A stretch of 45,384 nt of DNA. Origin: Pseudomonadota bacterium (GTDB taxonomy: Bacteria; Pseudomonadota; Gammaproteobacteria; Burkholderiales; Methylophilaceae). Positions 18,035 to 27,056 of the stretch are shown one piece after another (position 1 is the stretch's first letter; the number at the start of each line of letters is the position of its first letter). A model generated the notes under the pieces. That model searched no databases. It was not told where the DNA came from and was given only the letters and a program-made list of their open reading frames with translations. Location of the stretch: positions 1 to 45,384 of the forward strand of contig JAQCBB010000004.1 of NCBI GenBank assembly GCA_027621535.1, given 5' to 3'. The translations under genes were made by a program, and so were the position numbers.

Positions 18035-19459
18035 TTAAGTTTGATGTTGTTTTTTTGCAACATTATTGATTTTTTCAAACATTTGCAGTACTTTTTGACG
18101 CTGAAGTGAATGATCCACCACTGGTTTGGAATAACTAATTTTTGAATTTTTTTGATGCGGCTCATGCACAGATTTTTTATCAAAACCCTCTAATTCAGGT
18201 ATGTATTTTTTTATAAATTTACCCTCTGGGTCAAATTTTTGTGATTGCAGTAAGGGATTAAAAATCCTAAACCAAGGCTGTGCATCACATCCAACTGATG
18301 CGGCCCATTGCCAACCACCGTTATTAGCTGAAAAATCATAATCAATTAATTTTTCTTTAAAATATGCCTCGCCCCAACGCCAGTCAATTAATAAATCTTT
18401 CGTTAAAAAAGAGGCAACAATCATTCTGAGACGATTATGCATGTAACCTGTTTGATTCATTTGTCGCATGGCTGAATCGATAATTGGAAAACCAGTATTT
18501 CCGGTTTTCCAAGCCTCGAATAAATGATTATTATTTTCATATTCCAGTTGATCATATTGTTGTTTAAAAGATTTTCCATCTTGTACATGAGGAAAGTTGA
18601 CGATAATTTGGAAATAAAAGTCTCGCCAAATAAGTTCATTAAGCCAGGTATTGGATCCGGAAGTTAGATTATTTAAACAAAGATTCGCAATTTCTCTTAT
18701 TGAAATCGTCCCAAATCTATTATGAACAGAAAGATAAGAGACTCCTTTGACTGCAGGATAATTTCGAGTTTGATCGTAATTTTTCAATCGACCTTCAAAA
18801 TCTTTGATCTGGTTTTGAATTTGACTTTGATTAAGAGCAATTTGTAGATTTGAAATATTGGTAGGTTCAAATCCAATTTCAGATAGAGGCGGCATTTCAT
18901 TAGCCCTAAATTTTTCAAAATTGAGAGTATTAACTTTATAATTCAATTTGCCTGTACCGGTTAATTTAAGCTTCTCAAGATGATTATTTCTATAAGGTGA
19001 AAATACCGAATAACTGGTTGAAGTTTTTGTTAAGACTTCGTCGGCTTCAAATAAAACCTGATCTTTGTAATCTTCAAATTTGATATTTTGTTGATCAAGT
19101 GATTTTTTTATATTTTCATCTCTAAGCACACCATATTTTTCATAATCTCGATTGGCGAAGACTGCATTTGCTTGAATTGATTTCGCAAGCCTTGGAATTT
19201 CGGTTTTAGGGTCACCATAAAGAATCCAGATGTCTGATTGCAATTTTTTAAGTTTCTCTTTGATATCCGAAAGGATGTGATATAAAAAATCAACCCTTTG
19301 ATCTTTTTTATCTGAAAGCTCGCGAAGTATCTGTGTATCAAATACAAAGCATAAATTAACCTTCTCAGATTTTAAATTAGCCTGATAAAGTGCTGTATTG
19401 TCATGTAACCTTAAATCTCTTCTGAGCCACACTAAAGATTTTTGATAGGGCTTATTCAC
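18035..19459 (-). CDS. phrB: Deoxyribodipyrimidine photolyase
   Basis: Blue-light-driven repair of cyclobutane pyrimidine dimers, class I photolyase/cryptochrome family. The product begins KPYQKSLVWLRRDLRLHDNTAL (alpha/beta antenna domain) and has the FAD domain with WLNELIWRDFYFQI, GFPIIDSAMRQMNQTGYMHNR and WQWAASVGCDAQPWFRIFNP. I chose the GTG at 19459, which puts the domain 3 residues in; the longer frame from 19510 would add 17 residues inside rlmH. It still overlaps rlmH by 8 bp. It fits a surface-water organism. Confidence 0.92.
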   Translation of the reverse strand: MNKPYQKSLVWLRRDLRLHDNTALYQANLKSEKVNLCFVFDTQILRELSDKKDQRVDFLYHILSDIKEKLKKLQSDIWILYGDPKTEIPRLAKSIQANAVFANRDYEKYGVLRDENIKKSLDQQNIKFEDYKDQVLFEADEVLTKTSTSYSVFSPYRNNHLEKLKLTGTGKLNYKVNTLNFEKFRANEMPPLSEIGFEPTNISNLQIALNQSQIQNQIKDFEGRLKNYDQTRNYPAVKGVSYLSVHNRFGTISIREIANLCLNNLTSGSNTWLNELIWRDFYFQIIVNFPHVQDGKSFKQQYDQLEYENNNHLFEAWKTGNTGFPIIDSAMRQMNQTGYMHNRLRMIVASFLTKDLLIDWRWGEAYFKEKLIDYDFSANNGGWQWAASVGCDAQPWFRIFNPLLQSQKFDPEGKFIKKYIPELEGFDKKSVHEPHQKNSKISYSKPVVDHSLQRQKVLQMFEKINNVAKKQHQT

Positions 19460-19916
19460 GGTGATAGGGTAAATTATTAATGATAGAAAAACCTCGATAA
19501 ATTTGTTCAATAATCAAAACTTTAACAAGCTGATGGGGAAAAGTTAGATTGGATAAACTTAACACTTTATTACAACTCTCAAGAATAGTTTTACTGAGTC
19601 CGTCAGCACCACCGATAAGGAATATAATTTCAGAATGATGCATTATGGTTTGTTCAATAAAAGTTGAAAATTTACTGGAGTTATATAATTGTCCTTTTTC
19701 ATCTAGCGCGATTACATAAGAATTTTTATTGATTGTTGAGAGTATCTTTTTTGATTCAAGTTCTTTTTTTAAATTAATATTTTTATCTTTTGATTTGATC
19801 TGGTAGTTTACCCACTCAATTTTTGTGAAATTAGCAACTCGAGAAGTATATTCGTCAATTAGTTCGTTGAGTGATGATGAGGGGGAAGTGCCAATACTAA
19901 CGATTTTGATTAACAC
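19452..19916 (-). CDS. rlmH: 23S rRNA (pseudouridine1915-N3)-methyltransferase RlmH
   Basis: SPOUT methyltransferase acting on the 70S ribosome at position 1915. 154 aa with the trefoil-knot motifs VIALDEKGQLYNSSKFS, FLIGGADGLS and LSLSNLTFPHQLVKVLIIEQIYR. It starts at GTG 19916. It follows rsfS with a 6-bp gap, the conserved rsfS-rlmH order. Confidence 0.95.
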   Translation of the reverse strand: MLIKIVSIGTSPSSSLNELIDEYTSRVANFTKIEWVNYQIKSKDKNINLKKELESKKILSTINKNSYVIALDEKGQLYNSSKFSTFIEQTIMHHSEIIFLIGGADGLSKTILESCNKVLSLSNLTFPHQLVKVLIIEQIYRGFSIINNLPYHRE

Positions 19917-19922
19917 AGTTCT

Positions 19923-20249
19923 TTAGCTAGCCTGCCAAAGTTGCTCAAGATTATAGTATGCTCTTGTGGTGGGGAGCATGATGTGTACCAAAACTTCATT
20001 GAGGTCAACAAGAACCCACTCACCATCTCCATCACCCTCAATATTAACAATATCTTTACCCAATTCTTTGAGTTTATCCCTTAAATGTCGAGCTAATGCC
20101 TTGGTTTGACGATTGGAATTTGCGCTGGCGATAATCATATAATCTGTCATGGATGTTTTTTTTCGAACATCTATTACTGTTATATCAAAGGCTTTAATAT
20201 CCCCTAGAGATTCGACAATAAATTGATTAAGTTTTTTTCCCGTGGTCAA
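19923..20249 (-). CDS. rsfS: Ribosomal silencing factor RsfS
   Basis: Binds ribosomal protein uL14 and blocks subunit joining under starvation. 108 aa with the family core DITVIDVRKKTSMTDYMIIA, ALARHLRDKLKE and GDGEWVLVDLNEVLVHIMLP. It lies 4 bp after panD and 6 bp before rlmH. The usual neighbour nadD is replaced here by the pan genes. Confidence 0.95.
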   Translation of the reverse strand: MTTGKKLNQFIVESLGDIKAFDITVIDVRKKTSMTDYMIIASANSNRQTKALARHLRDKLKELGKDIVNIEGDGDGEWVLVDLNEVLVHIMLPTTRAYYNLEQLWQAS

Positions 20250-20253
20250 AACT

Positions 20254-20634
20254 CTAGGCGGCTTGAATATCTATGGAGTTTCTTGTGATGGTAATCTTGT
20301 TATTGCTGTCGACGTAAACTAGGGATGGAGCATATTTTTCAAGCTCTATCTCGTTGTAGTCCGAATAGGTCGCTATAATTAGCATATCTCCTGGGTTAGC
20401 TTTATGCGCTGCAGCACCATTAATAGAAATAATGCCAGAATTCTTTTCAGCTGATATTGCGTAAGTTGTGAAACGCTCACCATTAGTAATATTATAAATA
20501 GCTATTTGTTCATACTCATTAATATTTGCTTCTTTAAGCAAAGCGATATCAATAGCGCAAGATCCCTCGTACTCCAATTCTGAGTGCGTCACGGTTACAC
20601 GGTGAAGCTTGGATTTCAACATTCTTCTAAACAT
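20254..20634 (-). CDS. panD: Aspartate 1-decarboxylase
   Basis: Pyruvoyl enzyme making beta-alanine for pantothenate. 126 aa, beginning [20 protein letters not shown]. The self-cleavage site is Gly24-Ser25 (YEGSCAID). GERFTTYAI and [16 protein letters not shown] are conserved. It lies 53 bp after panC on the same strand; no PanM-type maturation factor is seen. Confidence 0.97.
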   Translation of the reverse strand: MFRRMLKSKLHRVTVTHSELEYEGSCAIDIALLKEANINEYEQIAIYNITNGERFTTYAISAEKNSGIISINGAAAHKANPGDMLIIATYSDYNEIELEKYAPSLVYVDSNNKITITRNSIDIQAA

Positions 20635-20687
20635 AAAGTATTAATTACCTAATAAATATTAATTTGCCATTATAAACTTGAAAATAA

Positions 20688-21515
20688 TCATATGCAAAAC
20701 TCGATATTGTCGATTAATCTCACATTTCCTAGGCGGGCGGCAATTAAGGCCACTAATTTTTTTTCATTATTTTTTGGACTCAGCAGCGTTTTCTGAGAAC
20801 GCACACTTACATAATCAACAATCCAACCATCTTTTGTTAAATTTTGTAAAGCCTTGTGTTCAATTTTCTTTATATCATTCAATGATTTGCATATTTTTTT
20901 TATTTGCTTTAACTCACTATAAAGCCCAGATATTTTTGATATATAACTTTTTTGAATGAGGCTGTTTCTTGAACTCATGGCTAAACCATTTTTTTCTCTT
21001 TTGGTGGGCACAGCAATTATTTTTATCGGATAGCAAAATGCCTGCATTAGATTTTTCAGAATGAAAAGTTGTTGATAATCTTTCTTACCTAAAAATAGAT
21101 AATGTGGCTGAATGATATTACAGAATTTCATAACGATCGCGATTACCCCTTCAAAATGACCTGGCCGAAAAGCGTCGCACAATTTATAATCCAAATTAAA
21201 AAAACTTAATTTAAATTCACTGTGATTAATATTCATCTCTTGTTCGGTAGGAATAAAAACGGCGTCAACAAATTCATTTTTCAAATATTCCAAATCTTGC
21301 TTTAAAGTTTTTGGGTAGAAGATAAAGTCCTTTTTGTTATTAAACTGAAGTCTATTTACAAATATAGAAACCACAATGGAAGTTTTTGGTTTCTTTGCTT
21401 TTCGAATGAGAGACAAATGACCCTCATGAAGATTCCCCATTGTTGGGACAAAAGCAATTTGATTTTGGGTGTTTAAATATTTCTGAATTGAGCTGATGGA
21501 CTTAAATATTTTCAT
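20688..21515 (-). CDS. panC: Pantothenate synthetase (pantoate-beta-alanine ligase)
   Basis: Condenses pantoate and beta-alanine with ATP. 275 aa. Motifs are FVPTMGNLHEGHLSL (HIGH-type ATP site), SIFVNRLQF (the usual Pro is Arg), FRPGHFEGVIAIVMK, LGKKDYQQL and GLAMSSRNSL (KMSKS-equivalent). All appear intact, so the enzyme should be active even though panB upstream is divergent. It starts on the base after the panB stop. Confidence 0.95.
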   Translation of the reverse strand: MKIFKSISSIQKYLNTQNQIAFVPTMGNLHEGHLSLIRKAKKPKTSIVVSIFVNRLQFNNKKDFIFYPKTLKQDLEYLKNEFVDAVFIPTEQEMNINHSEFKLSFFNLDYKLCDAFRPGHFEGVIAIVMKFCNIIQPHYLFLGKKDYQQLFILKNLMQAFCYPIKIIAVPTKREKNGLAMSSRNSLIQKSYISKISGLYSELKQIKKICKSLNDIKKIEHKALQNLTKDGWIVDYVSVRSQKTLLSPKNNEKKLVALIAARLGNVRLIDNIEFCI

Positions 21516-22208
21516 TTATCTGGAAAAAAACTTCTTGATGGTTCTAAAAACTTGACTCTGTTGATTGATGTTAATTTTAATCTCTCCACCCTTAATGAGA
21601 TTCATCGCCGCATAAAGGACATCCACTTTACCTCTACAAAATTTTGAATTTTGATACCCAATCGTTGGAATATTGACACATTCAGATATTTTTCTATTAC
21701 TTAAGGCAGTCATTTTTGATGAGACAATCATATCAGCACCAGCATCTTCTAGAGATTTTGCAATTATTGCATATTCGTAGGGCGTTTGTTTGGTATATTT
21801 TTTTTGTGGCATTTTGCCAATGTGGGCACATACTGGTATTTCAAGTGATTTGAGTTTTTTTATCAATGCAATAATTTCTTCATGCCCTTCAATTTTAATT
21901 ATATCCGCTCCTTGTTTAATTAATTTTTTTGCGTCCTGAACAGCTTTATTTGTAGATGTCATTGATTTTGCAGGCAGATCAACAATAATAGGAAGTCGCG
22001 TTTGTTTTTTTATAATGTTGAGAAATTCTAATAGTTTATTGATATCGATTTCTAAAGTATTTGTATGACCCAGAACAAGAACACCAATTGAATCGCCAAT
22101 TAAAACTGCATCACATCCGACTAAATTAGCAATTGAAGCAGATGTGGCATCATAGCAACTAAGAATTTTTAAGTACTTTTTTCTAAAAAGTTTATGTTTC
22201 ACATTCAT
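21516..22208 (-). CDS. panB: Divergent PanB-like 3-methyl-2-oxobutanoate hydroxymethyltransferase
   Basis: PanB transfers a hydroxymethyl group from methylene-tetrahydrofolate to ketoisovalerate, the first pantoate step. Recognisable family elements: SCYDATSA, IGDSIGVLVLGH with metal ligand D39, DLP with D77, KIEG with K105 and E107, and CAHIG with H129. It is 230 aa versus about 260-265. The segment between H129 and the next strand is some 10 residues shorter, removing the GGYKVQGR-type loop. The catalytic-base Glu (E181 in E. coli, in LVLEC) aligns with Ser163/164 (MIVSSKM), and the later DGQILV...D segment is replaced by CRGKVDVLY. Activity is uncertain; context with panC/panD supports the pathway role. 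Confidence 0.8.
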   Translation of the reverse strand: MNVKHKLFRKKYLKILSCYDATSASIANLVGCDAVLIGDSIGVLVLGHTNTLEIDINKLLEFLNIIKKQTRLPIIVDLPAKSMTSTNKAVQDAKKLIKQGADIIKIEGHEEIIALIKKLKSLEIPVCAHIGKMPQKKYTKQTPYEYAIIAKSLEDAGADMIVSSKMTALSNRKISECVNIPTIGYQNSKFCRGKVDVLYAAMNLIKGGEIKININQQSQVFRTIKKFFSR

Positions 22209-22210
22209 AA

Positions 22211-22864
22211 TTAAATAATTTTTGGATTAAAGAACTCGCGCGTGGAGGTCATTTGCTCGATTTTGTCAATTAACATTCTGACTGCTCCAGGATCCTCAAG
22301 AATGTCAAGGTTCTCATTATTAATAATTAATAACTGATTGCTATATTTAAAATGAAAAAAATTACTATAAGCCTCTGCAATTTTTTCAAGATATTCAGTA
22401 CTAATTGTTTTCTCATAACCAATGCTTCGACCATCCACCCGTTTTTTTAAAAGCTCAACAGGCGTTTGTAGGTAAATGACTAAATCAGGTTTTGGGACTT
22501 TTAACTCAAGAAATTGATATATTTGTTTATATAGCTTTAATTCTTCATCATCAAGATTAAGTTGAGCAAAGATTGGATCTTTATAGATAAAAAAATCTGC
22601 AACAGTGCCTTTATGAAAAAAATCATTTTGTTTCACTTCACTGATTTTTTCGGCCCGTTGAAATAAAAAAAATAATTGAGTGGGCAATGCATATTGAGAC
22701 ATATTGTTGTAAAACTTTGGAAGAAATGGATTTTGCTCAGCCTTTTCTTTAATAAACTTTGCTCCAAAATTTTCACTCAATATTCTTGAAAGGGTAGACT
22801 TTCCAGAACCAATAGGACCCTCAACTACAATATATGGATATTTTTTAAACGGATTGACCATCAA
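22211..22864 (-). CDS. Deoxynucleoside kinase (dGK/dCK family)
   Basis: Phosphorylates deoxynucleosides in salvage. 217 aa with the P-loop EGPIGSGKST, KAEQNPFLPKFY, QLFFLFQRAEK (substrate side), VADFFIYKDPIFA and YLQTPVELLKKRVDGR (lid). Substrate choice (dA/dG/dC) cannot be set from this. It sits between folK (20-bp overlap) and panB (2-bp gap), its usual place in betaproteobacteria. Confidence 0.88.
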   Translation of the reverse strand: MMVNPFKKYPYIVVEGPIGSGKSTLSRILSENFGAKFIKEKAEQNPFLPKFYNNMSQYALPTQLFFLFQRAEKISEVKQNDFFHKGTVADFFIYKDPIFAQLNLDDEELKLYKQIYQFLELKVPKPDLVIYLQTPVELLKKRVDGRSIGYEKTISTEYLEKIAEAYSNFFHFKYSNQLLIINNENLDILEDPGAVRMLIDKIEQMTSTREFFNPKII

Positions 22865-23336
22865 TTTTTGTTAGCGTTTTTTTGTCAAGTTTACCTAAAA
22901 TTTCTTTTAGATTGCTAATTTTAGGTATAAGAATATTGGGTTCAATTTCCATTAATGGAATCATCACAAAAGCCCTTTCAAGCATTCTCGAATGTGGGAT
23001 AGTTAAATCATCGGTTAAAATAATTTCTTGATTAAACAATAATATATCAATATCGATTGTTCTGGGCCCATTGATAATTTTTTTTACTCTTTTTAGCTGA
23101 AATTCTATCTGTTGAAATCTCTCAAGTAAGTCGGCTGGAGATAAACTTGTTTGAATTGAAATAACTTGGTTTATAAAATCTGGTTGATCAAGATAACCAA
23201 CCGGTAAAGACTTATATAGGGAGGATTTTTTTATAATTTTTGATGTTTCAATTTTTTGAATGAGTTCTATCGCATTTTTAATTTGTTTGATTGGTTCAGA
23301 TTGATTACTTCCAAGTCCCAAGTAAACTGTATGCAT
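22845..23336 (-). CDS. folK: 2-amino-4-hydroxy-6-hydroxymethyldihydropteridine pyrophosphokinase
   Basis: Folate pathway enzyme that pyrophosphorylates the pterin for FolP. 163 aa with YLGLGSNQSEP at the start, YLDQPDFINQVISIQT, the RxxxxxGPRTIDIDIL signature (KIINGPRTIDIDILLFN) and LTIPHSRMLERAFVMIPL. It follows pcnB by 2 bp. Confidence 0.96.
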   Translation of the reverse strand: MHTVYLGLGSNQSEPIKQIKNAIELIQKIETSKIIKKSSLYKSLPVGYLDQPDFINQVISIQTSLSPADLLERFQQIEFQLKRVKKIINGPRTIDIDILLFNQEIILTDDLTIPHSRMLERAFVMIPLMEIEPNILIPKISNLKEILGKLDKKTLTKIDGQSV

Positions 23337-23338
23337 AT

Positions 23339-24547
23339 TTATTCATCTTTCTGGTCTAATAATTGTTTACGAGTTAACTCGTTTGCAGACTGCCAGCGAG
23401 TCCACCATTCTCCATATTTTTTATCCTCTTCTCCTGATTCAGATCGAAGCAGTAAAAAGTCATAAGCGGCACGGAAACGTGGATGATTAGATAGGCGGTA
23501 GACAGCTTTTATTCGAATTTTCAAGAATCTAGGCTGTAATCTCCAGATATCAGAGATGTATTTAATAAATCTTTTATGAATAAATATATTGGGCGCAGAC
23601 TGATTAAAAAAATTCTTTATTTTTGCATCTAAGCTGAGTGTTTCATCGTTAAATGACTTATCTTTTCTAAAAGCGTCCCACAATAATACTGCCATTAAAA
23701 ATCCTGGATTTACTGTCTTATTTTGCTTTACCCGATTATCCGTATTTTTCATGCCAAGCATGAGTAATGATTTTTCTTTAAGAGAGTGTTGGGCGAGGTG
23801 TGGAAAAAAAATATCCAATATTTCATATTGTTTTAAAACTTTGATACTTTTTTCAGCGTGACCCGTTAAAAAAAACTTCATCATTTCATCGAATATTCTC
23901 GAATAGGGGATATCGTCTAAAAGTTGAATATAAATTGGTACCTCTTTTTTTGTTAAACACAGAGCAAAGCCTAATTTTGCATTAAAGCGAATGGCTCTTA
24001 ACAGTCTTATAGGATCCTCACGCAATCTTTTATCCTTTTTGCCGATGAAGTTAATTTGACTATTTTCAATATCTTTTTTTCCATTGAATGGATCAAAAAA
24101 AGTTTCATGAATTGGATCATAAAAGATGGCATTCATTGTAAAGTCTCTTCTTTCAGCATCCTCTATAATTGTTCCGAATGCGTTATCTTGTATAACCCCA
24201 TTTCTCAATTTGTTGACTTCCTCAGGTTTTTTTCTGAAAGTTGAAACTTCTATGAGCTCTCTTTGTTGACGAATATGAACAATTTTAAATCGTCGCCCAA
24301 TAATTCTTGAGTTTTTAAATATTGTTGTGATTTGCTCAGGATGCGCATCAGTGGCCACATCAAAATCTTTTGGTACCCTATTAAGCAGCATATCTCTAAT
24401 ACACCCTCCTACAATAAATGCCTGAAAGTCATATTGCTGTAACTTTTTTATAACCGTTAATACAAATTCTGGAATTAGGTCAGCGTTTATGGGAGAGGAT
24501 TTTGATTGGTAAGAAGAATTGTTTGGTGCAGTCAACTTCGCTTCCAA
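23339..24547 (-). CDS. pcnB: Poly(A) polymerase I
   Basis: Adds poly(A) tails that promote RNA decay. 402 aa. Class II nucleotidyltransferase head: FIVGGCIRDMLLNRVPKDFDVATDA with the catalytic Asp pair, RFKIVHI, and RRDFTMNAIFYDP. The tail is basic. Lack of CCA-adding-specific sequence and the folK neighbourhood favour PcnB; all intact tRNAs in the window encode CCA. Its start overlaps the preceding gene by 16 bp. Confidence 0.9.
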   Translation of the reverse strand: MEAKLTAPNNSSYQSKSSPINADLIPEFVLTVIKKLQQYDFQAFIVGGCIRDMLLNRVPKDFDVATDAHPEQITTIFKNSRIIGRRFKIVHIRQQRELIEVSTFRKKPEEVNKLRNGVIQDNAFGTIIEDAERRDFTMNAIFYDPIHETFFDPFNGKKDIENSQINFIGKKDKRLREDPIRLLRAIRFNAKLGFALCLTKKEVPIYIQLLDDIPYSRIFDEMMKFFLTGHAEKSIKVLKQYEILDIFFPHLAQHSLKEKSLLMLGMKNTDNRVKQNKTVNPGFLMAVLLWDAFRKDKSFNDETLSLDAKIKNFFNQSAPNIFIHKRFIKYISDIWRLQPRFLKIRIKAVYRLSNHPRFRAAYDFLLLRSESGEEDKKYGEWWTRWQSANELTRKQLLDQKDE

Positions 24548-25074
24548 AGAGTATCAGGCACATTATTCTCTTTATTTAAAGCTCGAGCTAATACAAATAG
24601 GTAATCTGACAGTCGATTTAAATAATACAAAACAGGGATATTGATTGCTTCTAGCTGTTTAAGCGATAAGCAACATCTTTCTGCTCTTCGACAAACAGTT
24701 CTTGCTAAATGAGTATATGCGGCAGATTTTGTACCACCGGGAAGAATAAATTCTTTTAGTGGAGAAAGATTTTGATTTAAGGCGTCAAGTTGTTTTTCTA
24801 GATAATCCACTCGATTTGGGTCAAGTAACTTATGATTGGGAATTGACAACTCTCCACCAATATTGAATAAATCATGTTGAACCTCTACTAATGTTTCTTG
24901 AACTTCCTGAGAAAGTATCTCGGTAAGAATAAGCCCAATAGTTGAATTGAGTTCATCGATGGTTCCTAAACATTCAATGCGAACGGAATTTTTTTGTACA
25001 CGCACTCCATTACCAAGCGAAGTTTCACCTTGATCGCCAGTTTTGGTATAAATGTGTGTTAATCTATCTGCCAT
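24532..25074 (-). CDS. Cob(I)alamin adenosyltransferase, PduO type
   Basis: Makes adenosylcobalamin from ATP and cob(I)alamin. 180 aa trimeric helical-bundle family, with IYTKTGDQGETSLGNG (ATP site), ECLGTIDELNSTIGL, LPGGTKSAAYTHLARTVCRRAER and LNRLSDYLFVLAR. First gene of the pcnB-folK-pan block; divergent from murI by 39 bp. No cobalamin riboswitch is seen in that short gap. Confidence 0.94.
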   Translation of the reverse strand: MADRLTHIYTKTGDQGETSLGNGVRVQKNSVRIECLGTIDELNSTIGLILTEILSQEVQETLVEVQHDLFNIGGELSIPNHKLLDPNRVDYLEKQLDALNQNLSPLKEFILPGGTKSAAYTHLARTVCRRAERCCLSLKQLEAINIPVLYYLNRLSDYLFVLARALNKENNVPDTLWKRS

Positions 25075-25113
25075 AATTTTCTCAATTCATCTAAGCGTTA
25101 TTATATGTAATTT

Positions 25114-25905
25114 ATGGATCAAGATACACCAGTTATTTTAGTTTTTGACTCAGGTCTTGGTGGCACGACTATTTTGAATCATACCCTTGCTCGCAAGATT
25201 AGGGGTCCTTTTATTTATGTTGCTGATAACAAATTTTTACCATACGGCCAACAAAAAAAAGAATTTATTCAAGAGAGAGTTTTGGAGATATTTTCAAAAT
25301 TGAACCAAAAATATACCATAGAATCAGCTGTTCTAGCCTGCAACACGGTCACAGCCTATGTAGCTGAGCAATTAAGAGGCTCCTTTAATTTTCCGATTAT
25401 CGGTATGGAGCCTGGGTTAAAGCCAGCCATCAAGGCCACTAAGAATAAAAATATCGGCATTTTAGCAACCGAAGGGACGATTAAGAGTCTCAGATTTACT
25501 TCATTAGTAGATCGATTTGTTTCTGATGAGCACAACTTAATTATTATTCCAGGTGTTGGTTTAGTCGAAGAAATCGAGAATCTGCCTGATTCAGCTGAGA
25601 ATCTTTTAAATAATCTAAAACCTAAAATTAAACAATTTGAAGATGCAGATATTGACGTCTTGGTCCTGGGATGTACCCATTATCCAATTATCATTGAGCA
25701 ACTCAAATCATTATTTTCAAACAATATAGAAATTATTGATACTTCAGAGGCTGTGGTTAATGAATTAGAAAAGTTTATAAAAACTGAATACTCTTCAAAT
25801 AATCAAGAGGTCGATGTAATGGTCAGTGATAATTCAAATAGTTATTATGAAAAAATAAAGAAAGTTATTCATTCCTCAAGCATCAAACAAATTAAATTTA
25901 TTTAA
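25114..25905 (+). CDS. murI: Glutamate racemase
   Basis: Interconverts L- and D-glutamate for peptidoglycan. 263 aa with FDSGLGGTTILNHT, YVADNKFLPYGQ, catalytic Cys in ACNTVTA and in LGCTHYPII, and GMEPGLKPA. The start at 25114 matches the family N-terminus. Single-gene unit whose stop is 2 bp from the convergent zinc-finger gene. Confidence 0.95.
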   Translation: MDQDTPVILVFDSGLGGTTILNHTLARKIRGPFIYVADNKFLPYGQQKKEFIQERVLEIFSKLNQKYTIESAVLACNTVTAYVAEQLRGSFNFPIIGMEPGLKPAIKATKNKNIGILATEGTIKSLRFTSLVDRFVSDEHNLIIIPGVGLVEEIENLPDSAENLLNNLKPKIKQFEDADIDVLVLGCTHYPIIIEQLKSLFSNNIEIIDTSEAVVNELEKFIKTEYSSNNQEVDVMVSDNSNSYYEKIKKVIHSSSIKQIKFI

Positions 25906-25907
25906 TT

Positions 25908-26078
25908 TTACTTGATTTGATAAAGCGTCCCACAGTAGGGGCAACTTACTTCTTTTTTATTATGATGGTCGATATACACCCGAGGGTGCATTGCCCAAAA
26001 ATTTTCTGTTTTGGGAGGGCAGTATATCGGTAGATTATTTTTAGATACCTGTATGATTTGCTGACTTTTATTTGACAT
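25908..26078 (-). CDS. Small zinc-finger protein (zf-CHCC / NDUFS6-like)
   Basis: 56-aa protein, read directly from the sequence. It begins MSNKSQQIIQ and ends CGTLYQIK. Cys20, His31, Cys46 and Cys49 (YCPP, MHPRVYI, SCPYCG) form the CHCC zinc-binding pattern of the family related to the mitochondrial complex I subunit NDUFS6. Its ATG overlaps the end of ilvE by 11 bp, so it is translationally coupled; ilvE plus this gene is a recurrent betaproteobacterial pair. Role unknown, possibly Fe-S or respiratory assembly by homology. Confidence 0.85.
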   Translation of the reverse strand: MSNKSQQIIQVSKNNLPIYCPPKTENFWAMHPRVYIDHHNKKEVSCPYCGTLYQIK

Positions 26079-27003
26079 ATGTCAGCCATCTTTCGTAGGT
26101 AGTATTTTCACCTTTAACAATATCAAAATATGTTTTTTGTAAAAACTCTGTTATCTGACCTCTGCGACCTGAACCGATAACACGATGATCTAATTCACGA
26201 ATAGGAGTTACTTCGGCAGCCGTGCCAGTAAAAAAAGCCTCGTCAGCTGTATAAACCTCATCACGAGTAATGCTTTTTTCAATAACTGGAATTTTGTTAT
26301 CATTGGCAATTTGGATAATTGTATCTCTGGTAATTCCTTCTAAAGCTGATGAAAGCGATGGGGTAATTAATTTACCATTTTTAACTAAAAAAATATTTTC
26401 ACCAGAGCCTTCAGCAACATATCCCTGCGTATCGAGTAATAGCGCCTCATTATAGCCATCAGTAATTGCCTCTTGGTGAGCTAGAATCGAATTCATGTAG
26501 TTACCATTAGCTTTTGCCTTACACATGGTGACATTAACGTGATGTCGGGAATAAGATGATGTTTTAACCGATATACCTTTTTCTAGGGCTTCTTGACCCA
26601 TGTAAGCTCCCCATGTCCATGCGGCGACAATTACATGAGTGGAAAGACTTTTTGCTGATATTCCCATTGCCTCTGAACCATAAAATGCCATAGGTCTAAT
26701 ATAACCAGATTTAAGATGGTTCTCTTTGATGCTGTTAAGTTGTGCTAAATTTATTTCTTCTTTAGTGAATGGCATTGGCATGTTCATGATGTGTGCCGAA
26801 TTAAAAAAACGATTCGTATGCTCTTGAAGTCTAAAAATTGCAGTTCCTTTTTTGGCTTCATAAGCTCTAACACCCTCAAAAACACCTAAACCATAATGCA
26901 AGGTATGAGTAAGCACATGAGTCTGTGCATCACGCCATGGGACCATTTTTTTATCAAACCAAATTAAACCATCACGATCAGACATCGATTGAACAACTGC
27001 CAT
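26068..27003 (-). CDS. ilvE: Branched-chain amino acid aminotransferase
   Basis: PLP-dependent fold-type IV transaminase for the last step of Leu/Ile/Val synthesis; its ketoisovalerate partner is also the PanB substrate. 311 aa with THTLHYGLGVFEGVRAY, the PLP lysine in CKAKANGNYMNS, EALLLDTQGYVAEGSGENIF, and FFTGTAAEVTPI. Divergent from the SCO1 gene by 53 bp. Confidence 0.96.
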   Translation of the reverse strand: MAVVQSMSDRDGLIWFDKKMVPWRDAQTHVLTHTLHYGLGVFEGVRAYEAKKGTAIFRLQEHTNRFFNSAHIMNMPMPFTKEEINLAQLNSIKENHLKSGYIRPMAFYGSEAMGISAKSLSTHVIVAAWTWGAYMGQEALEKGISVKTSSYSRHHVNVTMCKAKANGNYMNSILAHQEAITDGYNEALLLDTQGYVAEGSGENIFLVKNGKLITPSLSSALEGITRDTIIQIANDNKIPVIEKSITRDEVYTADEAFFTGTAAEVTPIRELDHRVIGSGRRGQITEFLQKTYFDIVKGENTTYERWLTYVK

Positions 27004-27056
27004 TATTTTTCCTAAAGTTTGTTAGAATGTGTTTGTTAAAATTAAGATTTCAACTT

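Noticed and set aside
25075-25113. Cobalamin riboswitch before the adenosyltransferase gene
   Set aside because: The 39-bp divergent gap cannot hold one.
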